Shown here piece after piece: positions 1 through 6,839 of a stretch of 9,815 nucleotides of DNA (position 1 is the first letter of the stretch; each line of letters starts with the position of its first letter). The notes under the pieces are model-generated. The model was not told the DNA's origin. It saw only the letters and a list, made by a program, of their open reading frames with translations, and ran no database searches. The stretch covers positions 1 to 9,815 of the forward strand of contig JAEZID010000008.1 of NCBI GenBank assembly GCA_023416195.1. The letters run 5' to 3'. Source of the stretch: Pseudomonadota bacterium. Lineage in GTDB: Bacteria; Pseudomonadota; Alphaproteobacteria; Azospirillales; Azospirillaceae. Made by a program: the position numbers and the translations under genes.

Positions 1-654
1 TTTGTCCGGCACGCCTTGCCCTTCCTCGCCCAGCACCAACCGCACGTCGCGCGGCCAGTTGAAGGCGGTCAAATCCTCGCCGCCCGCGTCCAGCGCGACC
101 ATCGGCCCGGCCGCCTCCCGCACATCCGCCCATCGCCCGCCGCGCAGCAGCGTCAGCTCGAACTGGGCGTTGGACGCGGCCCGCAGGCATTTGGGATGAA
201 AGGGATGGGCGGCGCCCTCCAGCAGGACCACCCGCCTGGCTCCGAAAGCGGCGGCGCTGCGCAACAACGCTCCCAGATTGTTTGGATCGCCCAGCGCGCA
301 GACCAGTTCCAACCCTTGCGGCGGCTGCGACAGGTCGAGAAGCGGCATGTCCGGTACGGTGCCGACCAGCAGCGGAAAGCCGGTCCCCGACGCGTCCAGC
401 GTGCGGAACAGCGCGGGCGCCAGTTGCACCACCTCCACCCCGACCGGCAAAGCCCACCGTTCGACTTGCGCCGGGTCGGTGACCAGAACTGTCGAAAAGC
501 GTTGCGGGTGTTTCGCCAACGCCTCCGGCACGGTCTTCAGCCCGGCGAGCAGGAACTTGCCGGTCTTCTTGAGGCCACGGCTTTCCAGCAGCGACTCCCA
601 CAGTTTGAACTGCGGGTTCTGCGGGCTTTCGATCAGACGCGGCGGGCGGTTCAT
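1..654 (-). CDS. SpoU/TrmH-family RNA 2'-O-methyltransferase (partial, C-terminus off window)
   Basis: Predicted S-adenosylmethionine-dependent enzyme that methylates the ribose 2'-OH of an rRNA or tRNA nucleotide in the cytoplasm. The visible 218 residues show the usual order. Residues 5-60 resemble the substrate-binding N-domain (LIESPQNPQFKLWESLL, then a KKTGKFLLAGLK stretch). SPOUT motif 1 is at 121-135, with D123, P124, N126, G128 and R132 in the family pattern DPxNxGxxxR. Motif 2 is LVLGEEGQGVP at 206-216. Motif 3, which completes the knotted SAM site, lies beyond the left edge. The ATG at 654 is chosen because GAGAG lies just upstream and the family N-terminus begins there. The gene is separated from the upstream cytochrome gene by a terminator, so it is probably transcribed alone. 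The family call is secure; the exact target nucleotide cannot be read from the sequence. Confidence 0.88.
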   Translation of the reverse strand, partial: MNRPPRLIESPQNPQFKLWESLLESRGLKKTGKFLLAGLKTVPEALAKHPQRFSTVLVTDPAQVERWALPVGVEVVQLAPALFRTLDASGTGFPLLVGTVPDMPLLDLSQPPQGLELVCALGDPNNLGALLRSAAAFGARRVVLLEGAAHPFHPKCLRAASNAQFELTLLRGGRWADVREAAGPMVALDAGGEDLTAFNWPRDVRLVLGEEGQGVPDK

Positions 655-685
655 GCGGCTCTCATTTCCAACGGGCGGCGCGAAG

Positions 686-714
686 GTTAGAACGGACGCA
701 CCCAGCCCGCGCAA
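686..714 (-). promoter_or_regulatory. Candidate sigma-70-type promoter of the RNA methyltransferase gene
   Basis: On the minus strand, TTGCGC (709-714) lies 17 bases before TCTAAC (686-691), which would start RNA near 679 and give a leader of about 25 bases. The match to the consensus is only moderate (3/6 and 4/6), but the spacing and position fit. Confidence 0.3.
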
Positions 715-748
715 GCCAATTTCCAACGCCGGTCACGCTTTGAACCGC

Positions 749-763
749 GCCGGGATTCCCGGC
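749..763. repeat. Perfect 7-1-7 palindrome
   Basis: GCCGGGA (749-755) and TCCCGGC (757-763) are exact reverse complements around one T. The element lies about 35 bases upstream of the candidate promoter of the methyltransferase gene. It could be a protein-binding dyad; there is no T-tract to make it a terminator. Confidence 0.5.
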
Positions 764-789
764 AACTGTATTCAGGCGGGCCGATTGAG

Positions 790-804
790 TTGCGTTGAAC
801 GCAA
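790..804. repeat. Perfect 7-1-7 palindrome abutting the 804-835 hairpin
   Basis: TTGCGTT (790-796) and AACGCAA (798-804) are exact reverse complements around one G. Its last base is the first base of the next hairpin, so the two dyads are directly joined. Its role is unknown; a regulator site or a tail hairpin of a 3' transcript end are both possible. Confidence 0.5.
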
Positions 805-835
805 TACGGACGGCGCCTTCCGGCGCCGTCCGTAT
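804..835. repeat. Perfect 14-bp stem with TTCC/GGAA loop
   Basis: Arms 804-817 and 822-835 (ATACGGACGGCGCC and its exact complement) flank a 4-base loop. RNA from either strand would fold very stably. Neither side is followed by a clear U-tract, so it is not a textbook intrinsic terminator. It could act as a 3'-end stabiliser, a back-up terminator for the cytochrome transcript (minus strand), or an intergenic repeat family member. Confidence 0.6.
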
Positions 836-885
836 CAGCGCGCTCGGCCGCGCATGGTCCACGGCCCAGCCGAACCTGATGTCGC

Positions 886-914
886 AAAGCCCTCCCGAAA
901 GAGGGGAGGGCTTT
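886..914 (-). terminator. Intrinsic-type terminator of the di-haem cytochrome gene
   Basis: An 11-bp perfect stem (AAAGCCCTCCC at 886-896; GGGAGGGCTTT at 904-914) encloses a 7-base loop and begins 10 bases beyond the stop codon of the cytochrome gene. The U-run is short (three bases), but the A/T ends of the stem make it usable in both directions. Its position fits termination of the minus-strand transcript. Confidence 0.75.
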
Positions 915-924
915 GACCGACTTC

Positions 925-3015
925 TTACAAGGTTTTCAGGTACTCAAGCAGCTGCGAGCGCTGCTCGTCGGTCAGCGATGCGCCGAACTCGTGGCCAGTG
1001 TTGCGGTTGCCGGCCTTCGTCGTGTCGAAGGTGAAGCTGTTGTCGTCGGCCCCCTGGTCCACGCCGACCTTGACCGGGTCGAAGGAATGCGTGCCCAGAC
1101 GGAAGGTCGCCGAACGCTGCGACGCCGGAAGCAGCATTTCGTGCAGGTTCGGGACCGAGCCGTTGTGCATGTACGGCGCCGTCGCCCACACGCCGTCCAA
1201 CGGGCGGGCCTTGTAGGCCAGGATGCCCTGGATCAGCTCGGCCAGAGCCTTGGTCGCCTTGGCCTGGGCGTCCTTGAAGGCCTGCGTCTGCTCGGTCGAA
1301 ACGTTCTTGGAGAAGGCGGCGGAGACCGGCTCGCTCGACGGGGAGGCCCTCTCCTTCAGCTTGCGCAGCAGGGTCTGGGCGTCGTCATCGACGGCGTTGC
1401 CCTTGACCGGCTTGGTGAAGGCGCGGGTGTCCTTGACCACCACGGACTGCTGCGGGACGGAGGCGTAAGCGGCCCCGGTCGCGGTGCTCCACACCGGCGG
1501 GTCGTCCCACGGGGTCGGGGTCCGCACGTCCTTGGCGCCCGTCCAGTTCTCGTCCAGCAGCAGCTTGGCAACCGTCCGGTCGTGGATGACCGTGCCGATC
1601 AGCGAGCCGAACACCGCGTTGGCCAGCACGTTGACCGCCAGATCCTCCTTCTTCAGCGCCGTGCCGATGATCGGCGGCATGACTACGCCCTCGATCGGGC
1701 CGGTCTTCAGGAAGCGGCAGGCGGCGTCCACCGCCATAGTCGGGTCGGAGTCGTAGGCGATGGAGATGTGGCCCGCCTGGATCGCGGCGGGGACGCCCTT
1801 CGTCGGGTCGCAGATGGTCTTGGTGAAGACCTCCACCACCTTCTCCGGCCGTTTGTCCGCCCAGTTGAACAGCGGGATCATCTTGATCGGCGTGTCGACG
1901 ACGGTCTTGTCGCGCGGCAGCACCTGATGGCAGCCCACGCAGTTTTGCTGATAGATCGTCTCGCCGGCCGAAGCCGCGACGACGTCCACCTTGCCGGCAA
2001 TCTGGTCCGGCCACACGGGCGACCGCAGCTCGCGCACCAGCTCTTCCATCCAGATCAGGTTCTTCGCCCGGATGGTCGAGTTGTAATAGTACTGGTCCTT
2101 GCTGGGCGGGGCCTTCAGCGCGGCCTTGCCGAACACGCCCAGCACCTCGCCGGCGTTGCGGGCCAGGGCGGTCAGGCGGTCACCGTTCGGCACCGCGCCG
2201 TTCCATTGGGCCTTCGGCTGCTTGGAGGCGTCCCACAGATAGGGGAAGCTGACCGGCGCGTTGGGATGGACGCTGTTGGACGGGATCTTCAGGTCGATGG
2301 CGCCGACCCGGTTGAAGATCATCTGGAACGCGTCCGTGCGCATCGGCCCCCACGGCGAGGCCGGGGTGCTGTCGGCGACGAAGGTCGCGAAGTCCTTGTG
2401 GAAGGCGGCCAGCTTCTTGTGCAGGGCCACGCGCTGCGCGTCGGTGGCGTAAGAGCCCAGCACGCGGCGGGAGAAAACCTCGAAGGCGACCTTGTCGTTC
2501 AGCGTGCCCTTGACCGCGTCGGCGATGCCGCTGATCAGGGCGTGCAGATCGCCGGTGGTGGCCGCTCCGTCGATGCGCATGGTCTTGTCGCCGACGCGCC
2601 AATCGCCGGTGTGGCAGGCCGCGCAGGTCAGGCCGATCCAGTTGGCGCCGTCCTTCGGGTCGGTGTCCTTGATGAAGCCGACCGGCAGCACGCCGTCGCT
2701 CCAACCGCTCTTGGTCGCCGGCAGATAGCCGTAGCGCGTCAGGCCCTTATGGAAATAGCTCTGGTCCAGCGGCGTGGTCACCGACGGGTCCGGCAGCGCC
2801 ATGAACCAGTCGTAGGGCATGATCTGCGAGCCCTGGGTGGTGCTGTAGTACCACTGGCGCTCGGCGTCGGTCCAATTTTGGTCCAGGTACCAGTAATCGC
2901 CGATCTTTTGCGGCAGGCTGACGGGCACGGGGCGCGGCGTCTCGGTCTGCTGCTCGGCGCAAGCGCTGAGCAGCAGGGTTCCCGCGGCGATGGCGGTAAG
3001 CAGGCGGGCGTTCAT
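925..3015 (-). CDS. RoxA-like di-haem c-type cytochrome lipoprotein
   Basis: A 696-residue exported cytochrome. The N-terminus has a short charged segment, a hydrophobic run and a lipobox LSAC with C19 as the predicted lipidated residue, so it should be anchored in an envelope membrane facing the periplasm or the outside. Two covalent haem sites are visible: CAACH (131-135) and CVGCH (359-363). Between them lies a block APVSFPYLWDASKQPKAQWNG (about 253-272), and near the C-terminus DGVWATAPYMHNGSVPNLHEML; both resemble the rubber oxygenase RoxA / RoxA-like cytochrome family (usual length about 650-700). Characterised RoxA cleaves polyisoprene with O2; whether this relative is an oxygenase, a peroxidase or an electron carrier is not decided by sequence. 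The start at 3015 is supported by CAGGAG about 8 bases upstream and by the signal peptide; an in-frame upstream extension to 3171 lacks signal features. It is a single-gene unit with a terminator after it and a repeat array before it. Confidence 0.85.
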   Translation of the reverse strand: MNARLLTAIAAGTLLLSACAEQQTETPRPVPVSLPQKIGDYWYLDQNWTDAERQWYYSTTQGSQIMPYDWFMALPDPSVTTPLDQSYFHKGLTRYGYLPATKSGWSDGVLPVGFIKDTDPKDGANWIGLTCAACHTGDWRVGDKTMRIDGAATTGDLHALISGIADAVKGTLNDKVAFEVFSRRVLGSYATDAQRVALHKKLAAFHKDFATFVADSTPASPWGPMRTDAFQMIFNRVGAIDLKIPSNSVHPNAPVSFPYLWDASKQPKAQWNGAVPNGDRLTALARNAGEVLGVFGKAALKAPPSKDQYYYNSTIRAKNLIWMEELVRELRSPVWPDQIAGKVDVVAASAGETIYQQNCVGCHQVLPRDKTVVDTPIKMIPLFNWADKRPEKVVEVFTKTICDPTKGVPAAIQAGHISIAYDSDPTMAVDAACRFLKTGPIEGVVMPPIIGTALKKEDLAVNVLANAVFGSLIGTVIHDRTVAKLLLDENWTGAKDVRTPTPWDDPPVWSTATGAAYASVPQQSVVVKDTRAFTKPVKGNAVDDDAQTLLRKLKERASPSSEPVSAAFSKNVSTEQTQAFKDAQAKATKALAELIQGILAYKARPLDGVWATAPYMHNGSVPNLHEMLLPASQRSATFRLGTHSFDPVKVGVDQGADDNSFTFDTTKAGNRNTGHEFGASLTDEQRSQLLEYLKTL

Positions 3016-3095
3016 CCCTTTCGCTCCTGAAGGATGGGTCGGCGGCAGGCCGAGCAATATCCGTCCGAAGCTAATCGCGATAACAACCAAAGAGG

Positions 3096-3197
3096 TAGAA
3101 CATCCGATCTGATGCGCCGCGGCGACAATGCAATACCGGATATTCTCCGCATTTACCGCGAGAACATCCATCGCCGCGCCTACGAAGGGATGTTCTC
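3096..3197. promoter_or_regulatory. Four-copy 10-bp operator-like repeat array upstream of the RoxA-like gene
   Basis: Four copies of one element lie between the two minus-strand genes: TAGAACATCC (3096-3105), GGATATTCTC (3138-3147), GAGAACATCC (3160-3169) and GGATGTTCTC (3188-3197). The third and fourth are perfect reverse complements with an 18-base gap; the first and second each differ from them by one base. Centre-to-centre steps are 42, 22 and 28 bases, so the first three sites sit near whole helical turns. The array lies 81-182 bases before the cytochrome start codon, where a transcription factor would act. A weak promoter candidate (TTATCG, then GATATT 16 bases on, minus strand, near 3054-3081) lies between array and gene. 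No regulator gene is visible nearby. Confidence 0.55.
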
Positions 3198-3212
3198 AAA
3201 ACCGGTTCACGC

Positions 3213-3238
3213 AATGCGCGCCTGCGAATCGGCGCATT
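3213..3238 (-). other. Stem-loop overlapping the stop codon of the transglutaminase-amidoligase gene
   Basis: AATGCGC (3213-3219) and GCGCATT (3232-3238) pair perfectly across a 12-base loop; the stem includes part of the TAA stop. There is no T-tract, so it is at best a weak 3'-end structure. No better terminator for this gene was found before the next gene. Confidence 0.25.
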
Positions 3239-6200
3239 AGCCCCTTCTCAAGTCCAGCGTCATGGGGAACTGCGGGTTGCGCTCCTCCGCCGGGACGGCC
3301 ATCGGGCCGGGCGTGTGCCCGAACGGGAAGAAGCGGGCGAGCCGCCGGCCCTCCGCCTCGTTGGCGTTGACCGGGAAGGTGTCGTAGTTGCGCCCGCCGG
3401 GGTGCATGACGTGGTAGGTGGCGCCCCCGATCGACCGCTCCGCCCAGGTGTCGACGATGTCGAAGATCAGGGGCGTGTGCACGGGGATGGTCGGCTGCAG
3501 GCAGGACGGCGGCTGCCACGCCCGGTACCGCACGCCGGCCACGAACTCCCCCTCCATGCCGGTCGGGATCAGCGGCACGCGGCGGCCGTTGCAGGTGATG
3601 GCGTAGCGCGCGTCGGTCAGGCCGGTGACCCGCACCTGCACCCGCTCGACCGAGCTGTCCACGTAGCGCACCGTGCCGCCGCCGCCCGGTTCCTCGCCCA
3701 GGACATGCCAGGGCTCCAGCGCCATGCGCAGTTCCAGCGTCATGCCGCGCTGCGCCACATGCCCATAGACCGGGAAGCGGAAGTTCATGTGCGGCGCGAA
3801 CCACGATTCCTCGATGGCGTAGCCGTGGTCCTTCAGGTCGGCCAGCACGTCGGCCAAGTCCTGCTGCACGAAGAAGGGCAGCATGAAGCGGTCGTGCAAC
3901 TCCGTCCCCCAGCGCACCAGCTTGCCCTTGTACGGCGCCTTCCAGAAGCGCGCGACCAGCGCCCGCATCAGCAGCTGCTGGGTCAGGCTCATCTCGGCGT
4001 GCGGCGGCATCTCGAAGGCGCGGAACTCCACCAGCCCCAGCCGCCCGGTGGAACTGTCCGGGGAATAGAGCTTGTCGATGCAGAACTCCGCCCGGTGGGT
4101 GTTGCCCTGCACGTCGGTCAGCAGGTTGCGCAACACCCGGTCCACCAGCCAGGGCGGGCAATTCCCCGTCTCCGCCGCCTTGTCGATCTGGTTGAAGGCG
4201 ATGTCCAGTTCGTACAGCGCGTCGTCGCGCGCCTCGTCCACGCGCGGCGCCTGGCTGGTCGGGCCGATGAACAGGCCGGAGAAGACGTAGGACAGGGCAG
4301 GGTGGTTCTGCCAACAGGTGATCAGGCTGCGCAGCAGGTCCGGCCGGCGCAGGAACGGACTGTCCGCTGCCGTGGCGCCGCCCATCACCACATGGTTGCC
4401 GCCGCCGGTGCCGCAGTGGCGCCCGTCGATCATGAACTTTTCGGCCCCCAGCCGGGACTGGCGCGCGTCCTCGTACAGCGCGACGGTGTTGCGCACCAGC
4501 TCGTCCCAGGAATGGGCCGGGTGGATGTTCACCTCGATCACCCCCGGATCCGGCGTGACGGCGAGCGAGTTCAGGCGCGGATCCTTCGGCGGCTGGTAGC
4601 CCTCGATCACCACCGGCATGTCGAGTTCGACCGCCGTGGCCTCGATCTCCGCCAGCATCGCCAGATAGTCCTCCAGCGTGTTCATCGGCGGCATGAACAG
4701 GTGGATGCGCCCGTTGCGCGCCTCGCAGGTCAGCGCCGTGCGCACCACCCACCAGGCCGACTTGCCCTCCTCGGGCATTTCGGAGCGCACCTCGGCCATG
4801 GCGCGCTGGATGTGTTCCCGGCGTTTGTCGCGGTCACCCCCGTCCGCCTCTTCCCGGACGGCGTGCTGGCGCAGCGGCACCCGGTTCGGCGGCAGCGGCG
4901 CCCGCTCCTCGAACGGATCGGTTTCCCAGGAATACGGGTAGTCCTGCGGCGCCACCCAGGGCAGGGAGCCCAGCGGCAGCCGGTAGCCCACCGGGCTGTC
5001 GCCCGGCATCAGCAAAAGCCGTTCCTGACGCAGCGGCCAAGGGCTGGACAGCCACACCGGTCCCTGCTGCGTCATCTTGCGGTTGATCGGCAGGGCGAAG
5101 CCCACCGGCTCGTTCAGGCCGCGCGCGAAGACACGGGCCAGCCGCGCGCGCTCCTCCTTGTCCTCCAGCTTGCTGTCCAGCGGATCGACGTTGACCGGCA
5201 ACAGGGATTCGCGGCGCAGGTAGTGCCAGGGATCCTCATAGGCCGCCAGCACCAGCGCCGGGTCCAGCCCCAGCTTCTTCGCCAGCGTGACCAGGAAGGC
5301 GCCGGCGTCCTGCGCCGTGTGGCCGTAATCGGTGTCCTCGCGCGCCAGAAGGTCGGCGTTGTTCCACAGCGCCCCGCCGTCGCGGCGCCAGTAGACGGTC
5401 ATCGCCCAGCGCGGCAGCGATTCGCCAGGGTACCACTTGCCCTGCCCGAAATGCAGCAGCCCGCCCGGCGCGAAGCGGCTCTTCAGCCGGTGGATCAGGT
5501 CGGCGGCCAGCTTGCGCTTGTTCGGCCCCAGCGCGGTCGTGTTCCATTCCGCCCCGTCCATGTCGTCGATGGACACGAAGGTCGGCTCGCCGCCCATGGT
5601 CAGGCGCACGTCGCCGGCGGTCAGATCCTCATCGATCGTGTGGCCCAGCGCCTCGATCCGCGCCCACTGTTCCGCCGTGTAGGGCTTGGTGACGCGCGGC
5701 GCCTCGTAGATGCGGGTGACGGACATTTCGTGCCCGAACTCCACCTCGCACTCGTCCACCAGACCGGAGATTGGTGCTGCCGACGATGCGTCCGGCGTGC
5801 AGGCCAGCGGAATGTGCCCCTCGCCGGCCAGCAGGCCCGAGGTCGGGTCCAGCCCGACCCAGCCGGCGCCGGGGAGGAACACCTCGGTCCAGGCGTGCAG
5901 GTCGGTGAAGTCGGCCTCCGGCCCCGACGGGCCGTCCAGCGCCTTCTGGTCGGCGGTCAACTGGATCAGGTAGCCGGACACGAACCGCGCCGCCAGCCCC
6001 ATGTGCCGCAGGATCTGCACCAGCAGCCACGCGGAGTCGCGGCACGACCCGGTGCGTTTGCCCAGCGTCTCCTCGCAGCTCTGGATCCCCGGCTCCAGCC
6101 GGATGACGTAGCCGATGTCCTGTTGCAGGCGCTGATTGATGGCGACCAGGAAGTCGATGGTCGGCTTCGGCTCGCGCGAGATGCCCGTCAGATAGTCCGC

Positions 6201-6581
6201 CAGCAGCGGCCCCGGTTCCTCGACCTCCAGATAGGGGCGCAACTCGCGCTCCAGCCACGGTTCATAGTCGAAGGGGGCCTTGGTCGCCTTCTCCTCCAGA
6301 AAGAAGTCGAACGGGTTGATGGCGGCGATCTCGGCGACCAGATCGACCTCGACCACGAATTCCCGCGTCTTCTCCGGGAAGACGAAGCGCGCCTGATAGT
6401 TGGACTGCGGGTCCTGCTGCCAGTTCAGGAAATGCTGCTTCGGCGTGACGCGCAGCGAGTAGCTGAGGATCGGCGTGCGGCAGTGCGGCGCCGGGCGCAG
6501 CCGGACGATCTGCGGCCCCAGATTGACCAGCCGGTCATAGCGGTAAATGGTTTTGTGGTTGAGAGCGACATGGATCGCCAT
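3237..6581 (-). CDS. Transglutaminase-like / DUF2126 putative amidoligase fusion protein
   Basis: A 1114-residue cytoplasmic-type protein without signal peptide or membrane segments. Residues 1-90 match the bacterial transglutaminase-like N-domain (MAIHVALNHKTIYRYDR...). The papain-like core follows, with a plausible catalytic triad C180 (RTGSCRDSAW), H229 (DLHAWTEVF) and D245 (GLDPTSG). From about residue 320 to the end it is DUF2126, a family assigned to glutamine-synthetase-fold carboxylate-amine ligases; conserved blocks include TMGGEPTFVS (328-337), EVNIHPAHSWDE (683-694), DGRHCGTGGGNHVVMGG (719-735) and EFRAFEMPPHAEMS (852-865). The family idea is that one half forms amide bonds with ATP and the other cuts or transfers them, perhaps on peptides; this has not been shown biochemically as far as I know. 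The ATG at 6581 is chosen because family members begin exactly there; the longer reading to 6695 adds a 38-residue non-conserved leader. The Shine-Dalgarno sequence is poor (GGGTGGG). The usual partners (alpha-E, ATP-grasp and a second transglutaminase gene) are not present in this window. Confidence 0.9.
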   Translation of the reverse strand: MAIHVALNHKTIYRYDRLVNLGPQIVRLRPAPHCRTPILSYSLRVTPKQHFLNWQQDPQSNYQARFVFPEKTREFVVEVDLVAEIAAINPFDFFLEEKATKAPFDYEPWLERELRPYLEVEEPGPLLADYLTGISREPKPTIDFLVAINQRLQQDIGYVIRLEPGIQSCEETLGKRTGSCRDSAWLLVQILRHMGLAARFVSGYLIQLTADQKALDGPSGPEADFTDLHAWTEVFLPGAGWVGLDPTSGLLAGEGHIPLACTPDASSAAPISGLVDECEVEFGHEMSVTRIYEAPRVTKPYTAEQWARIEALGHTIDEDLTAGDVRLTMGGEPTFVSIDDMDGAEWNTTALGPNKRKLAADLIHRLKSRFAPGGLLHFGQGKWYPGESLPRWAMTVYWRRDGGALWNNADLLAREDTDYGHTAQDAGAFLVTLAKKLGLDPALVLAAYEDPWHYLRRESLLPVNVDPLDSKLEDKEERARLARVFARGLNEPVGFALPINRKMTQQGPVWLSSPWPLRQERLLLMPGDSPVGYRLPLGSLPWVAPQDYPYSWETDPFEERAPLPPNRVPLRQHAVREEADGGDRDKRREHIQRAMAEVRSEMPEEGKSAWWVVRTALTCEARNGRIHLFMPPMNTLEDYLAMLAEIEATAVELDMPVVIEGYQPPKDPRLNSLAVTPDPGVIEVNIHPAHSWDELVRNTVALYEDARQSRLGAEKFMIDGRHCGTGGGNHVVMGGATAADSPFLRRPDLLRSLITCWQNHPALSYVFSGLFIGPTSQAPRVDEARDDALYELDIAFNQIDKAAETGNCPPWLVDRVLRNLLTDVQGNTHRAEFCIDKLYSPDSSTGRLGLVEFRAFEMPPHAEMSLTQQLLMRALVARFWKAPYKGKLVRWGTELHDRFMLPFFVQQDLADVLADLKDHGYAIEESWFAPHMNFRFPVYGHVAQRGMTLELRMALEPWHVLGEEPGGGGTVRYVDSSVERVQVRVTGLTDARYAITCNGRRVPLIPTGMEGEFVAGVRYRAWQPPSCLQPTIPVHTPLIFDIVDTWAERSIGGATYHVMHPGGRNYDTFPVNANEAEGRRLARFFPFGHTPGPMAVPAEERNPQFPMTLDLRRG

Positions 6582-6839
6582 GGATGCCCACCCGTTGCCT
6601 GCCAAAGCCTTTGCCGGTCGAGACAGTTCGTCCCGCGGATCGCGCACGTTAACACCGATGCACACGCGCCGACAGGGTTGTGTTGCGGCGCACAACGCGG
6701 ATCAGTTGCGCAAAGGTCACATTTTTGCCCGATCACGGGGCGTTGCCATTTACACCTATGATTCCCGCCTTATAAGCATGGATCCTGTTCCATCGAACGG
6801 AATGATGGCGCAGGCGCGAGTGAAGGGTGCTTTCCGGGT
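6582..6839. promoter_or_regulatory. Divergent intergenic control region with a short dyad
   Basis: These 258 bases separate the start codons of the minus-strand fusion gene and the plus-strand pair, so both promoters should lie here. A dyad GTTGTG (6677-6682) / CACAAC (6691-6696) with an 8-base spacer is a possible operator for the minus-strand gene. The stretch becomes less GC-rich from about 6715 to 6790. No convincing minus-strand promoter could be fixed, and no RNA gene is evident. Confidence 0.35.
6749..6776 (+). promoter_or_regulatory. Candidate sigma-70 promoter of the unknown/LprI-like gene pair
   Basis: TTTACA (6749-6754) is followed after 16 bases by TATAAG (6771-6776), with 4/6 or better agreement to both consensus hexamers. 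Transcription would start near 6783, giving a leader of about 57 bases before the ATG at 6840. Confidence 0.5.

Noticed and set aside
16..690. Plus-strand open frames of up to 224 residues at the left edge
   Set aside because: The minus strand here encodes clear SpoU methyltransferase motifs; the plus frames are shadows.
913..3030. A 705-residue open frame on the plus strand
   Set aside because: It is antisense to the cytochrome gene, which has a signal peptide, haem motifs and ribosome site; the plus frame has none and is compositionally an artefact.
3016..3171. In-frame N-terminal extension of the cytochrome gene
   Set aside because: It would bury the signal peptide and lipobox inside the protein and covers the repeat array; the ATG at 3015 has a good ribosome site.
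3196..4752. A 518-residue minus-strand frame inside the amidoligase gene
   Set aside because: It is a +1/-1 shadow of the DUF2126 region, rich in Gly/Arg/Ala with no motifs.
3315..6761. A 1148-residue open frame on the plus strand
   Set aside because: It lies opposite the transglutaminase-amidoligase gene and reads as Arg/His/Gln/Val-rich low-complexity sequence without family motifs, the normal antisense shadow of a GC-rich gene.
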